This document shows positions 1 through 8,536 of a stretch of 64,000 nt of DNA, piece after piece (positions within the stretch are counted from its first letter, which is position 1; each line of letters begins with the position of its first letter). The notes under the pieces are model-generated. The model worked only from the letters and a program-made list of their open reading frames with translations, was not told the origin of the DNA and searched no databases. Position numbers and translations under genes: made by a program. This DNA comes from Saprospiraceae bacterium (GTDB lineage: Bacteria > Bacteroidota > Bacteroidia > Chitinophagales > Saprospiraceae): the NCBI GenBank assembly GCA_020627535.1, contig JAHDGU010000004.1:1-64000 (forward strand), given 5' to 3'.

Positions 1-88
1 GCGCATCCCCGTAGTCCGGATTCACATATGTGTAATTCTCATCCGTGAGGCCGAAGGGGTAATAGTGCTTGCTTTCGGTGACCCCCAC
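1..88 (-). pseudogene. RHS-core-like protein fragment, runs off the left edge
   Basis: Read on the minus strand, the first 88 bases are open and translate to VGVTESKHYYPFGLTDENYT and onward. The HYYPFGL segment resembles the start of the RHS repeat-associated core (HYYPFG), found near the C-terminal end of RHS/YD-repeat polymorphic proteins. No RHS repeats precede it: the frame begins right behind the U-tract of the tRNA-Ser terminator, with only a GTG at 88-86 or an ATG at 124-122 inside the terminator as possible starts. This suggests a 5'-truncated remnant or an orphan RHS tip rather than an intact gene. The rest lies outside the window, so this is an inference from about 29 codons. Confidence 0.4.
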
Positions 89-120
89 AAAAAAAAGCCC
101 AGGCCTATTCGACCTGAGCT
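89..120 (-). terminator. Rho-independent terminator of tRNA-Ser
   Basis: On the minus strand an 8-bp stem (AGCTCAGG pairing with CCTGGGCT, one G-T pair) closes a 9-nt loop and is followed by eight T residues. It starts 13 nt after the last base of the tRNA-Ser on the same strand, so it most likely ends that transcript. Confidence 0.8.
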
Positions 121-133
121 TCATTTTCTACTG

Positions 134-222
134 CGGTGAGAGGGGGATTCGAACCCCCGGTACCTGTTTCCAAGCACGCCGGTTTAGCAAACCGGTGGTT
201 TAAGCCACTCACCCACCTCACC
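134..222 (-). tRNA. tRNA-Ser (anticodon GCU)
   Basis: An 89-nt class II tRNA on the minus strand. The acceptor arm GGTGAGG pairs with TCTCACC (terminal G-T) and is followed by discriminator G. The anticodon stem CCGGT/ACCGG encloses the loop TTGCTAA, giving anticodon GCT. A long variable arm typical of serine tRNAs is present (around TGCTTGGAAACAGGTA). The T-arm GGGGGTTCGAATCCCCC is perfect. It reads AGC/AGU codons. CCA is not encoded. Confidence 0.95.
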
Positions 223-349
223 GTGGATATTTGCTTAGTCAGCGAGGATCAAGCCTCCTCGATCCATTTCCGCGTCAGCGGAGCGCAAAGATATAGCATG
301 AGTACATATCTTGATCAATCCTTGGCAGATAAAATCACGCAACACTGAG

Positions 350-3300
350 CTAGCGAATCATGGTGATATCACCCGAGTACAAGGCCTCTGTCCCATCTCT
401 GAAGCGCACCAGTACCTGATACACATAGACACCATCAGGCAAGAGCTGATCACCCTTGAGACCCGTCCATCCCGCTGAAGGATCTCCTGCCCTCAGATTT
501 TGTGCATCATAGACCAGCGAGCCCCAGCGATCAAAGACCTGAGCACTCTCGATAGACTCTACCTCTGCGGCTCCATCAACAAACCAGACATCATTAACTC
601 CATCACTGTTGGGCGAAAAGATATTGGGGATAAATACTCTGCGGAGCACCTGTACGAGGAGCGTAATATCATCGCGATCTACACAGCCATTGGCGTCGTA
701 TGCTTCCACCACGATCTGCTCAGTGACCAGTGGCATTCTGATGAGATCGAGACAACCCTCACAGAGGATGCTGTCCCCGAGCTTCCAGACGATGCTATCC
801 GCCGTGCCACTCACGATGTCGAGCATGACATTGACAGATTCATCCTGTGCTAGCTGTAGATCCGGCCCTAGATCAATATCAACTCCACCGCCCTGGAGGA
901 TCTCTACTGTCTCCTCAAGCTCACATCCGATCGCATCTCTGATCATCAAGGTATATTCTCCGGCGCTCAGCATATCAGCTCCCATAGCATCGATAGGACT
1001 GTCGTCCAAAAAGAACTCATACGGCTCCGTACCACCGGTCACTTCGATGATGGAGAAACTACCCGCTGCCTCTCCACTACATGGTGGACTGGTCACATCC
1101 AGAATCACACCCGTGACGACATCAGCATTGGCAGATACTGTCACTTGATCTTGAGCCATACATCCAGCGTCATTCGTCACGAGCAGTGTATAAATGCCCA
1201 CCCTATCGGCAGTGAGTGTAGGCTCATCACCCACCGGATCGACCTCGCCATCTAGAGTCCATAGATATTGCAGTGAGGGATCACCTACAGATCCCAACTG
1301 CACCTCTGTCATGCTACAGTTGATTTCCTGATCATCCCCTGCTTCTGCCACCGGCAAAGCAAGCAACTCCACATTGACTGTAGCAACTGCGTCCTGACAC
1401 GGCGATTCTCCAGTAACAAGATATTCGAAGCTCATCTCCATGGCAGCCAAGCCCGAGAGATCCAATTCGCCCGTGGTGGTATTGAGTGCGTCTCGCACTT
1501 CTTGCTCAGTTCCAAGATAGCTCCATCGACCTCCCGCATCAGCATTGGACAAGCGAGTTGACAGGTCCAGACTGACAATACTGCCCATGCAGATCGAGGT
1601 ATCTCCCCTTTCCACTCCGGCATTGGCCTCAGTGACGAGTGTGATGCGATAGAGCACTGAGTCAGGACAGTCATCAGGTATATCTCGCGATGATCTGAAG
1701 ATGATATCGTACTCACCAGCCACCGCTGTGCTCAGGTCAAGCACATTGCTAGCATCGACGGTAGCGCCAGAAGCAATATCGATTTCCCAAGCACCCATCT
1801 CGCCAGCACCGATGAAAGCACTGAGATCCGCTTGTAACATATCCAGGCAAAGATCATCTGGATCACTGGCATCGATTGGCGGACAAGCACAGTCTCGTAC
1901 TCTCACGATCAGTGTATCCACAAAATCATCACAGGGGAAATCAGACATCAATGTGTAAGAAAACTGATAATCTCCTGGGAGCACGCCATCAAAGTTGAGC
2001 ACCGGCAATACTCCGCTGGCCCCAGACCCATCCAGATCTTCCCACATCCCAGTATTGGGACCTGCTTCGATCAGATTATTGAAAGCCAAGCGTGTCTCAT
2101 TTCCATTGGCATCCGAATTGCAGATGGGGACGATCTCTGCGATTTCGGCGAAAGCCGGGTCCTCGATCAAGATCTCTGTGCGATTGCTATCAGGACATCC
2201 ATCTGGCACGGCCATATCGAGGCGAAACTGCAAGATGTACAATCCGGGATTGCGATTGGTACCAATAAAGTCAGTGCCTGAGATCGTAGCTGGATCGCCA
2301 CCGCCTGGAGCATTGACGATCTCCCAAGTACCAGTATTGCCTGAGACATTGAGCAGATTGAGATTGACATCGGCGTCATCCACGCATCTGATCTGCCGAC
2401 CCGAGAGTGCTACAGATGGGCAGTCACAGTCATTGACTCTGATGATCATCGTCCGGCTGATATCCTCACAGGGATCTTCCGCCACATCCGTCTCAAATAT
2501 GAATGTGTACAGCCCAGGATCAACTCCCTCAAAGCTAAAGTCCGTAAAAAGACCACTCGCCCCTGAACCATCAAAGTCTGTCCACTGTCCATCATCATCA
2601 CCCGATAGGATGGCATCAAATAGATTGATCCTCGTAGGAAACTGAGCAGTGCCGTCCACATTGCATACATCGATCGTGTCTGCGAGCGCTAAGACTGGTG
2701 CTTGATTAACCTCAAGAAACCCGATGATCCCACGTGGGCAACCGGCGGGAGGCTCTGACAACATGGTAAATGTCAATTCATATCGACCAGCATCTACATC
2801 AGACCCCGAGATTTCCGAGTCTATGATCAATGGCGGACTGGCCCCACCCGGCCCATCGGTGATCGTCCAAGTACCAGCACTATCTGCCATGAGAAAACCA
2901 TCTAGATCTAGCACAAAACCATCGCTACATACAGTATCAAAAGTCATGAGACTGAGATCAGGGCACTCACAGTTGAAAACCTCTACGATGAGTGTATCTT
3001 GTACTTGGCTACATGGCATTTGCGCGGCAGCGCTCTCATAGGCAAAGCGATAGACACCTGGATCTACACCTGCAAAGTCCAATGCATCAAAATCTCCTAC
3101 CGCTCCCGATCCATCTACATCTCTCCAGCTCCCAGTCGCATCACCGTCTAGCACCGCGTCATATAGATTGAGCATGCTAGGAAATGATCCTCCATCTGTA
3201 GAATTGCACGCTCCTAGAGTATCTGCGAGATCTACTGTCGTAGTAGCCGAAAGATAGACATCAATTTCTACACTATCTGGACAGTCAGCCTGAGGATTGC

Positions 3301-5296
3301 TCAAGGTAAATCGGAAGACGTAGAGTCCTGTATCAGATAAGACACCCGTCAGCAGTGCGCCCGAGAGCATTGCCGGGTTGAGACCATCTGGTTCACTCAC
3401 CACTGCCCAGGATCCGTCTTCAGTCGTGATCTTGAGCTCATCCAGATTGAGATCTACGAGATCATGGCAGATCGAATCTGGATCGATCACCGAGAGACTA
3501 GGACAATCGCACTCTTCTACGACCACACGGGTGATCACTGTGGCTTCGTCGCATCCCTGCAGCGCAGAATTGGTCGTATAAAGAAAATCATAAACGTCAG
3601 GCTCTACCCCATCGAAGTCTAGCATCGGAAATGTCCCAGATGCGCCAGAATTGTCAAGATCTGTCCAAAATCCACCCACATCGCCGCCAACTACGAGGAC
3701 ATCAAAATCCACAGTCGTCATATCTCCACCATTGCACACCACGACTTGTTCTTCCACCACGGCAAACGGCGGATCATTGATGGTCAGTGTGAGGGTATCT
3801 GGGATATTGCAGTCTAGCGGAGGACTGCTATAGATGATATCAAAGCTTCCAGCTCCGAGGCCTTGTGGATCTACATCGCCTACAGGGCCAGCGACTCCAC
3901 TCCAGGTACCTCCAGGATTCACTCCATCATAGAAGGTGATCGGGTCATCAGTACAGAGAAACTCATCCCCTACGATCTGTGATGGGATCGGCTCTTCGAC
4001 AGTGACTGTCAACTCTCCATCTGCTGTGCAGCCTTCGGGGTTGGTCACTGTATAGGTCAAGATATTTTCACCGATGTCGAGATCGGCTGGGTCCAAAGTC
4101 GAGCCATCCACAGGATCAAGCCAGTCTCCGCCGCTTGGCGTGACCTCAAGCTCTACAGGATCACCGATGCTACAGAGCGGATCGAGCTCGGTGAACATGA
4201 TCTCAGGCTCAGGAAGTATGGTAATCGTGGTCAAGGCATCATCAGAACAGCCAATACCATCTGTGAATGTATAGCTCACCTCGATTGGTCCAGGCGGAAG
4301 ACCTTCAGGATCGACTTGCCCAGAGGCGTCCGCAGCACCACCCCATACTCCACCAGGCGGAGTACCGATCAGTTGCAATGGATCGTCTGCAGGGCATAGA
4401 TCAGTGTCATGGTCTTCAATCATGACATCTGGTATGGGATTGACAGTCACGGTGATGGAGGCTTGCTCTTCACATTCGCCATCCGCGCTGATCACTGTCA
4501 CCGTATAGATGATCTCTCCATCAAAGTCTGCAGGTAGCGTGACAGTAGGTTGGATCGCCGTCGGATCATCAAGGAATGCAGTTCCACCATTCGTCCCTTC
4601 CCAAGAGATGTCATAAGGATCACCATTGCCGATGATCTCTAGAGCTAAGTCAAATGGATCTGAGCCCGCGCACTGCGCGACATCGTCTCCTCCATCTAGT
4701 GTCACAGAACATGGCGGAGGATTGCATACGACCTCTTCAGCAGCATCACCTGTCCACTCAAGATTAAAACCATTACTTGTTCCATTGAAGTTGTCGACCA
4801 TCAAGTAGTACCCTTCACCAGGCTGTACGATGATCGTCGAGACAAATCCATTGCCACCAGGTCCTTCGCTTTCGTCCGTCTCGTCCATCCCCATACCGGT
4901 CTGCGGACAAAATTCACAGCCATCGTCCGCATAGGAGCATCGCACAGGATCTCCTAGACTATCACAGACCACATCCGGTCCCCAGAGGGCAAAATCATAG
5001 TCTTCGGCGTTTCCGCCAAATGGTGTCAAGGTGAAGCCCAACTCCTGATCCGGGTCAGCATTGATATCAATCTCAAAGTAGAACCACGCACTATTTTGCT
5101 CACCACCAGCGATGCATCCACTTCCATTGTTGCTTCCTTCAAAGTCGTCGAAGCCCTCTCCAATCGGATTAAACTCAATGTCCTCACTGGTGCATACGAC
5201 ACTGCCACCTACGCAGTCATTGGGCGAACCAAACTGCGCCTGAAGCGCGGAGGCAATAAGAAGAAATAGGGAAAGGGTTGAGAGCAGCTTATTCAT
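350..5296 (-). CDS. Very large secreted repeat protein with gliding-associated (T9SS type B-like) C-terminal domain
   Basis: A 1648-residue exported protein starting with a Sec signal peptide (MNKLLSTLSLFLLIASALQA). Roughly residues 20-190 form an acidic, Cys-rich N-terminal domain. Residues about 190-590 hold PKD/Ig-like segments with repeated 'P.GGxW' and 'YTVT' motifs. Residues 596-1310 contain four tandem units of about 180 residues, each opening with a CxCP motif (C at 596, 776, 957, 1136) and carrying 'DxDGSGA' and 'GVxPGxYxF' signatures. The last 100 residues (VFIPNIFSPNSDGVNDVWF ... FDRWGSLVY ... DGVYVYQV) match the gliding motility-associated C-terminal domain family used as a T9SS sorting signal. 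The likely role is a surface adhesin or matrix protein; the ligand is unknown. It lies 32 nt behind dnaA on the same strand. Confidence 0.9.
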   Translation of the reverse strand: MNKLLSTLSLFLLIASALQAQFGSPNDCVGGSVVCTSEDIEFNPIGEGFDDFEGSNNGSGCIAGGEQNSAWFYFEIDINADPDQELGFTLTPFGGNAEDYDFALWGPDVVCDSLGDPVRCSYADDGCEFCPQTGMGMDETDESEGPGGNGFVSTIIVQPGEGYYLMVDNFNGTSNGFNLEWTGDAAEEVVCNPPPCSVTLDGGDDVAQCAGSDPFDLALEIIGNGDPYDISWEGTNGGTAFLDDPTAIQPTVTLPADFDGEIIYTVTVISADGECEEQASITVTVNPIPDVMIEDHDTDLCPADDPLQLIGTPPGGVWGGAADASGQVDPEGLPPGPIEVSYTFTDGIGCSDDALTTITILPEPEIMFTELDPLCSIGDPVELEVTPSGGDWLDPVDGSTLDPADLDIGENILTYTVTNPEGCTADGELTVTVEEPIPSQIVGDEFLCTDDPITFYDGVNPGGTWSGVAGPVGDVDPQGLGAGSFDIIYSSPPLDCNIPDTLTLTINDPPFAVVEEQVVVCNGGDMTTVDFDVLVVGGDVGGFWTDLDNSGASGTFPMLDFDGVEPDVYDFLYTTNSALQGCDEATVITRVVVEECDCPSLSVIDPDSICHDLVDLNLDELKITTEDGSWAVVSEPDGLNPAMLSGALLTGVLSDTGLYVFRFTLSNPQADCPDSVEIDVYLSATTTVDLADTLGACNSTDGGSFPSMLNLYDAVLDGDATGSWRDVDGSGAVGDFDALDFAGVDPGVYRFAYESAAAQMPCSQVQDTLIVEVFNCECPDLSLMTFDTVCSDGFVLDLDGFLMADSAGTWTITDGPGGASPPLIIDSEISGSDVDAGRYELTFTMLSEPPAGCPRGIIGFLEVNQAPVLALADTIDVCNVDGTAQFPTRINLFDAILSGDDDGQWTDFDGSGASGLFTDFSFEGVDPGLYTFIFETDVAEDPCEDISRTMIIRVNDCDCPSVALSGRQIRCVDDADVNLNLLNVSGNTGTWEIVNAPGGGDPATISGTDFIGTNRNPGLYILQFRLDMAVPDGCPDSNRTEILIEDPAFAEIAEIVPICNSDANGNETRLAFNNLIEAGPNTGMWEDLDGSGASGVLPVLNFDGVLPGDYQFSYTLMSDFPCDDFVDTLIVRVRDCACPPIDASDPDDLCLDMLQADLSAFIGAGEMGAWEIDIASGATVDASNVLDLSTAVAGEYDIIFRSSRDIPDDCPDSVLYRITLVTEANAGVERGDTSICMGSIVSLDLSTRLSNADAGGRWSYLGTEQEVRDALNTTTGELDLSGLAAMEMSFEYLVTGESPCQDAVATVNVELLALPVAEAGDDQEINCSMTEVQLGSVGDPSLQYLWTLDGEVDPVGDEPTLTADRVGIYTLLVTNDAGCMAQDQVTVSANADVVTGVILDVTSPPCSGEAAGSFSIIEVTGGTEPYEFFLDDSPIDAMGADMLSAGEYTLMIRDAIGCELEETVEILQGGGVDIDLGPDLQLAQDESVNVMLDIVSGTADSIVWKLGDSILCEGCLDLIRMPLVTEQIVVEAYDANGCVDRDDITLLVQVLRRVFIPNIFSPNSDGVNDVWFVDGAAEVESIESAQVFDRWGSLVYDAQNLRAGDPSAGWTGLKGDQLLPDGVYVYQVLVRFRDGTEALYSGDITMIR
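2143..2157 (+). repeat. Dispersed hairpin motif variant, CGGC/GCCG stem
   Basis: TTTCGGCGAAAGCCG, antisense in the 1648-residue gene; the sense strand is decoded A-F-A-E. One stem pair is swapped compared with the main motif. Confidence 0.6.
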
Positions 5297-5318
5297 CTTG
5301 CGGTCTTATGACTGCAAG
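5297..5318 (-). other. Hairpin abutting the start codon of the 1648-residue protein
   Basis: Minus-strand sequence CTTGCAGTC-ATAA-GACCGCAAG forms a 9-bp stem with one T-G wobble and a 4-nt loop. It fills most of the 32-nt gap after dnaA and ends one base before the ATG at 5296. No T-run follows, so a standard terminator is unlikely. It could affect translation start or transcript processing. Confidence 0.35.
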
Positions 5319-5328
5319 ATAGCAATTC

Positions 5329-6717
5329 TCAGACGTTGACCTGCATCTTAATCTTCTTCTCTAGTGAGCTGACCGCAGCCTTGACAGATGGGTCAGAATC
5401 GAGAAGATCCTGTATGGTCCTGAAGGAGTGGATGATCGTGCTGTGGTCTCGGCCAAATTCATCTCCCAGCTGCTTGTAAGCCTTACTGGTGAGCTGCTTA
5501 CTCAGATAGATGGCCATCTGTCGAGCAAGGACCACCTCACGCTTGCGCGATCTGCCCTTGATGAGGTCGACAGAGAGATTGAAGTGATCTCCGACTGTCT
5601 CTTGGATGCCCTCGATGGTGATCTCGGTCTTGACTTCTTTGATAAAGTTGAGTACAACCCTTTTTGCCAGGTCTAGTGTGATCTCAGTACCCATCAAAGA
5701 GCTTTGTGCGATGAGACTCACCAGCACACCTTCGAGCTCTCGGACATTTTCGGTAAGATTGTGGCAGATGTATTCTACGACCTGAGGACTGGCTGTCACA
5801 CCATGCTCCTCCATCTTATTGTGGAAGATCGCCATGCGCGTCTCCAGATCTGGTCGCTCAAGGTCAGCACTCAGTCCCCACTTAAATCTACTGATCATCC
5901 GATCATCGAGTCCATTGAGGTCCTTAGGTGCTCGATCACTGGTGAGGATGATCTGCTTATTGGCCTGATGCAGACGATTAAAAATATTGAAGAAGATTTC
6001 TTGGAGCTTGACCTTCCCGGTCATAAACTGTATGTCATCGATCACCAGCACGTCAAGTGCCTTGTAGAAGTCAAGCATGTTGTCCACACTATTCTTCCGG
6101 ATGGCGGCGATGGTCTCATTCATGAACTCTTCTGTGCTCATATAAAGGACAGAGAGATTCTTGTGTTTGGTGACAACTTCGTTTCCTATGGCTTGCGCCA
6201 AATGCGTCTTACCGAGCCCTACTTCACCAAAAATAAAGAGAGGATTGAATGCTGTCTTACCAGGCCGATCTGCGATTGCCATGCCAGCTGTCCTTGCAAG
6301 TCGATTGCAATCACCTTCGACGAAGTTGTCAAATCTGTATTTTGCATTGAGCTGGTGATCAGGCTTCTGACTTTTGATACCAGGTATGATAAATGGATTC
6401 TCGATCTTATCGACGTCTATCTTTTCTCCTTGTCGATCTTTCACACTCGGCATACCTTCTGCCGATCGAAACTGATACTCAAGCCTTGCATTTTTGCCGA
6501 TGACAGATTGCAATGCCTGACTGAGCATGTGGATGTAGTTATCCTCCAGAAACTGAAAGAAAAAGTGATTGGGAACTTGAATGGTAAGGACTTCGTCCTT
6601 GAGCGATATGGCCTTGATCGGCTTAAACCACGTGTCATAGGCCATTGGGCTCTGTGCCAGTTCTTTCTTGATATAAGAAAGACACTTATCCCATGATGTC
6701 ATGTGATTTTCGCTCAT
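5329..6717 (-). CDS. dnaA: Chromosomal replication initiator protein DnaA
   Basis: 462 residues, normal family length. Domain I (1-85) contains the usual W..CL..I.......TWF.P pattern. A short linker (85-120) follows. The AAA+ domain carries Walker A GEVGLGKTH (164-172), Walker B VIDDIQF (225-231) and the sensor region LTSDRAPKDL. Domain IV ends with the DNA-binding signature GRDHSTIIHSFRTI (422-435). The protein binds DnaA boxes and opens the origin in the cytoplasm. The ATG at 6717 fits the family N-terminus. I saw no cluster of TTATCCACA-type boxes in the 155 nt upstream, so nothing here marks oriC, and neither dnaN nor recF is next to it. Confidence 0.97.
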   Translation of the reverse strand: MSENHMTSWDKCLSYIKKELAQSPMAYDTWFKPIKAISLKDEVLTIQVPNHFFFQFLEDNYIHMLSQALQSVIGKNARLEYQFRSAEGMPSVKDRQGEKIDVDKIENPFIIPGIKSQKPDHQLNAKYRFDNFVEGDCNRLARTAGMAIADRPGKTAFNPLFIFGEVGLGKTHLAQAIGNEVVTKHKNLSVLYMSTEEFMNETIAAIRKNSVDNMLDFYKALDVLVIDDIQFMTGKVKLQEIFFNIFNRLHQANKQIILTSDRAPKDLNGLDDRMISRFKWGLSADLERPDLETRMAIFHNKMEEHGVTASPQVVEYICHNLTENVRELEGVLVSLIAQSSLMGTEITLDLAKRVVLNFIKEVKTEITIEGIQETVGDHFNLSVDLIKGRSRKREVVLARQMAIYLSKQLTSKAYKQLGDEFGRDHSTIIHSFRTIQDLLDSDPSVKAAVSSLEKKIKMQVNV

Positions 6718-6872
6718 TCAGTGGTTCATTCCCGCTAGAGCCCAAAAAGTGTCGGTCGGTGGCTCTCAGCGAGGACAAAGTTGACCAAAATCATTTGATT
6801 TACCCAAGAAAAATGGGAATTTTTAGATTTCGTAACTAATTGTAAATGTTATATTTACAGATATATTTTGGG
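6718..6872. other. Intergenic region upstream of dnaA
   Basis: 155 nt, with an AT-rich half at 6780-6870. It lies between the dnaA start and the stop of the metallophosphatase gene, so it should carry the dnaA promoter. I could not find a clean TAnnTTTG box with a matching -33 element, and I saw no perfect DnaA box. Confidence 0.4.
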
Positions 6873-7802
6873 CTAATACTTGGATTTCCATGCTTGGACC
6901 CACTCATTGCTACATTTCGTGCATTGAGACTTTCCACTTCGCTCAAATGTGACGTCAATCCTACCCAAAAGCAGTCCACCAAAGCCCACTTGATTGATCA
7001 TCACAGGGGCACCATCTAGATTGGTATGTACATCTGGATCGCGCATGAAGGAATGTGTGTGACCGCCTATGATGAAGTCAATATTCCTAGAATTTTTGGC
7101 AAGCACTTGATCACTGACAGTACCGTCTCTGTAGTACAATCCTAGATGACTCAGGCAGATCACGTAATCGCATCCTAGCTCTTGCTTGAGCAACTCAGCC
7201 TCGGCATTGGCAGCTTTGATCGGGTCGGTATACACAGCACCTGCCGTCAAGCTCTCAGGCACGAGACCTTTCAGCGCAATCCCTACACCTAGGACGCCGA
7301 CCTTGATGCCATCATAGCTAAAAATCTTATGAGGCTGTGTGAGCCCTTTCAGCGGCGAATCTTCAAGCAGGTAATTGCAATTGAGCATAGAGAACGTACT
7401 CTCTTGGATTCTCTGAGCAAGTAGCTCGGCACCTCCATCAAAATCATGATTGCCTATCGTGGCCGCGTCATAGGCCATACGATCCATGAGCTCAAATTCA
7501 AGCTCACCTTTGAATACATTGAAATAGGGCGTACCTTGAAGTATGTCTCCTGCATCTAGTAGCAGTACATGAGGCTCCTTGGCCCTGATCTTCTTGATCA
7601 TCGCCGCTCTCCGAGCTGCACCTCCTCGACCTTCATTGCGACCTCCATCCATGGGAAATGGATCGATCCTGCTATGCACATCATTGGTATGAAGGATGGT
7701 GAGGCGCACGACATCATCTGCCATGTAAGAGTCCGAAAATCTCCCCATCGTGAGGGCCAGTCCGCCCATCGTGAACTTGTAGGCAAATTCTCTTCTTTTC
7801 AT
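6873..7802 (-). CDS. Tat-exported metallophosphatase, catalytic half of a 5'-nucleotidase
   Basis: 309 residues. The N-terminus MKRREFAYKFTMGGLALTMG has a twin-arginine (RREF) signal followed by a hydrophobic stretch, predicting folded export by Tat. The calcineurin-like phosphoesterase motifs are complete: TILHTNDVH (35-43), DAGD (83-86), GNHDFDGG (117-124), SHLG, and GGHTH (246-250). This matches the N-terminal, two-metal domain of UshA-type 5'-nucleotidases, which hydrolyse nucleotides in the periplasm. The usual C-terminal substrate-binding domain is absent; it is encoded by the preceding gene, whose TGA overlaps this ATG by 4 nt. Function as a nucleotidase is inferred from family and context. 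Confidence 0.88.
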   Translation of the reverse strand: MKRREFAYKFTMGGLALTMGRFSDSYMADDVVRLTILHTNDVHSRIDPFPMDGGRNEGRGGAARRAAMIKKIRAKEPHVLLLDAGDILQGTPYFNVFKGELEFELMDRMAYDAATIGNHDFDGGAELLAQRIQESTFSMLNCNYLLEDSPLKGLTQPHKIFSYDGIKVGVLGVGIALKGLVPESLTAGAVYTDPIKAANAEAELLKQELGCDYVICLSHLGLYYRDGTVSDQVLAKNSRNIDFIIGGHTHSFMRDPDVHTNLDGAPVMINQVGFGGLLLGRIDVTFERSGKSQCTKCSNEWVQAWKSKY

Positions 7803-8536
7803 TGCTCCACGATTCTATTGGTGATCTTGGCGGTGATTGCTTCACCTCTTTTTCCACTGGCCATTGCTTGTGCCAAAAGAATGTCCCTGATGAGCACAGG
7901 ATATTCATCTTTATCGACTTCCTGCAGAAAATCGCAGTCACCGCCTCCATTGCTGATGTAATCTGGCAAGGCGACACTGACTTTGTCAAAACTCTCGAGT
8001 TCCTCACCATAGATCCTGACATCCTTAGCTTTCCCGTCCACGATGCGCATAGAGAGCCCAGCGCTTGCCGGCCATCCTCCATCGGCTGCTATACGGTCAA
8101 AGAACATTTGGGCGACAGCCCTATCAAGATGCAAGATGTGCAAGGTATTATCAAAAGGCATCAACTCAAAGATCTTAGATCTCGTGACATCACCTTTGCG
8201 GATCTCAGATATGCGTAGACCACCATAATTCTGAAAGCAGAGCGCAGCTTCCAGCCCCATGCTGTCGCGAGCATAGCTCAGGATCGCGTCACACATCCAA
8301 TTGCCGAGGGTCGACTCCGGCTTGGCTTTATTGAGTGAAATGGCCGCTGTACCAATGACCTCATTCATCTCCTCTTCCAGCTGTGCACGGTATGGGCTGA
8401 TGTACGACTCGATCTCGGGATCTGACCCTTGTGACTGATCGACCTCAGACGTGCGCATCTCTACGTCTTGCAGGTAAGTCTGTGTCTGGCAGGCCGACAG
8501 TACACAGACCAAGAGGAGCAGACGGATCATCTTCAT
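7799..8536 (-). CDS. Lipoprotein with 5'-nucleotidase C-terminal domain
   Basis: 245 residues. A lipoprotein signal ends in the lipobox LSAC (Cys16). The mature part matches the 5'_nucleotid_C domain: ESTLGNWMCDAIL, ALCFQNYGGLR, FELMPFDNTLHILHL and an ISNGGGDCDFL segment. In UshA-type enzymes this domain binds the nucleotide base and follows the metallophosphatase domain in one chain. Here it is a separate lipidated protein, encoded before the catalytic half (ATGA overlap at 7799-7802). It also overlaps the upstream gene by 4 nt, so all three are probably translationally coupled. Confidence 0.85.
   Translation of the reverse strand: MKMIRLLLLVCVLSACQTQTYLQDVEMRTSEVDQSQGSDPEIESYISPYRAQLEEEMNEVIGTAAISLNKAKPESTLGNWMCDAILSYARDSMGLEAALCFQNYGGLRISEIRKGDVTRSKIFELMPFDNTLHILHLDRAVAQMFFDRIAADGGWPASAGLSMRIVDGKAKDVRIYGEELESFDKVSVALPDYISNGGGDCDFLQEVDKDEYPVLIRDILLAQAMASGKRGEAITAKITNRIVEQ
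8107..8121 (+). repeat. Dispersed hairpin motif, GACA type
   Basis: TTTGGGCGACAGCCC, antisense in the 5'-nucleotidase C-domain gene; sense decoding A-V-A-Q. Confidence 0.75.

Noticed and set aside
1995-2645. 216-codon plus-strand open frame inside the giant repeat gene
   Set aside because: Ser/Pro-rich product typical of an antisense frame; the minus-strand frame has signal peptide, repeats and sorting domain.
5547-5556. CGCTTGCGCG in dnaA as another hairpin-word copy
   Set aside because: It has a pairing stem but no flanking T-run and falls in a conserved Arg/Lys-rich protein segment, so it is not counted.
5704-6696. 330-codon plus-strand open frame opposite dnaA
   Set aside because: It is fully antisense to a certain gene, has no family-like features, and follows from dnaA codon use.
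6718-6872. Possible oriC next to dnaA
   Set aside because: No TTATCCACA-like box cluster or AT-rich repeat array is visible; dnaA location alone is not evidence in Bacteroidota.
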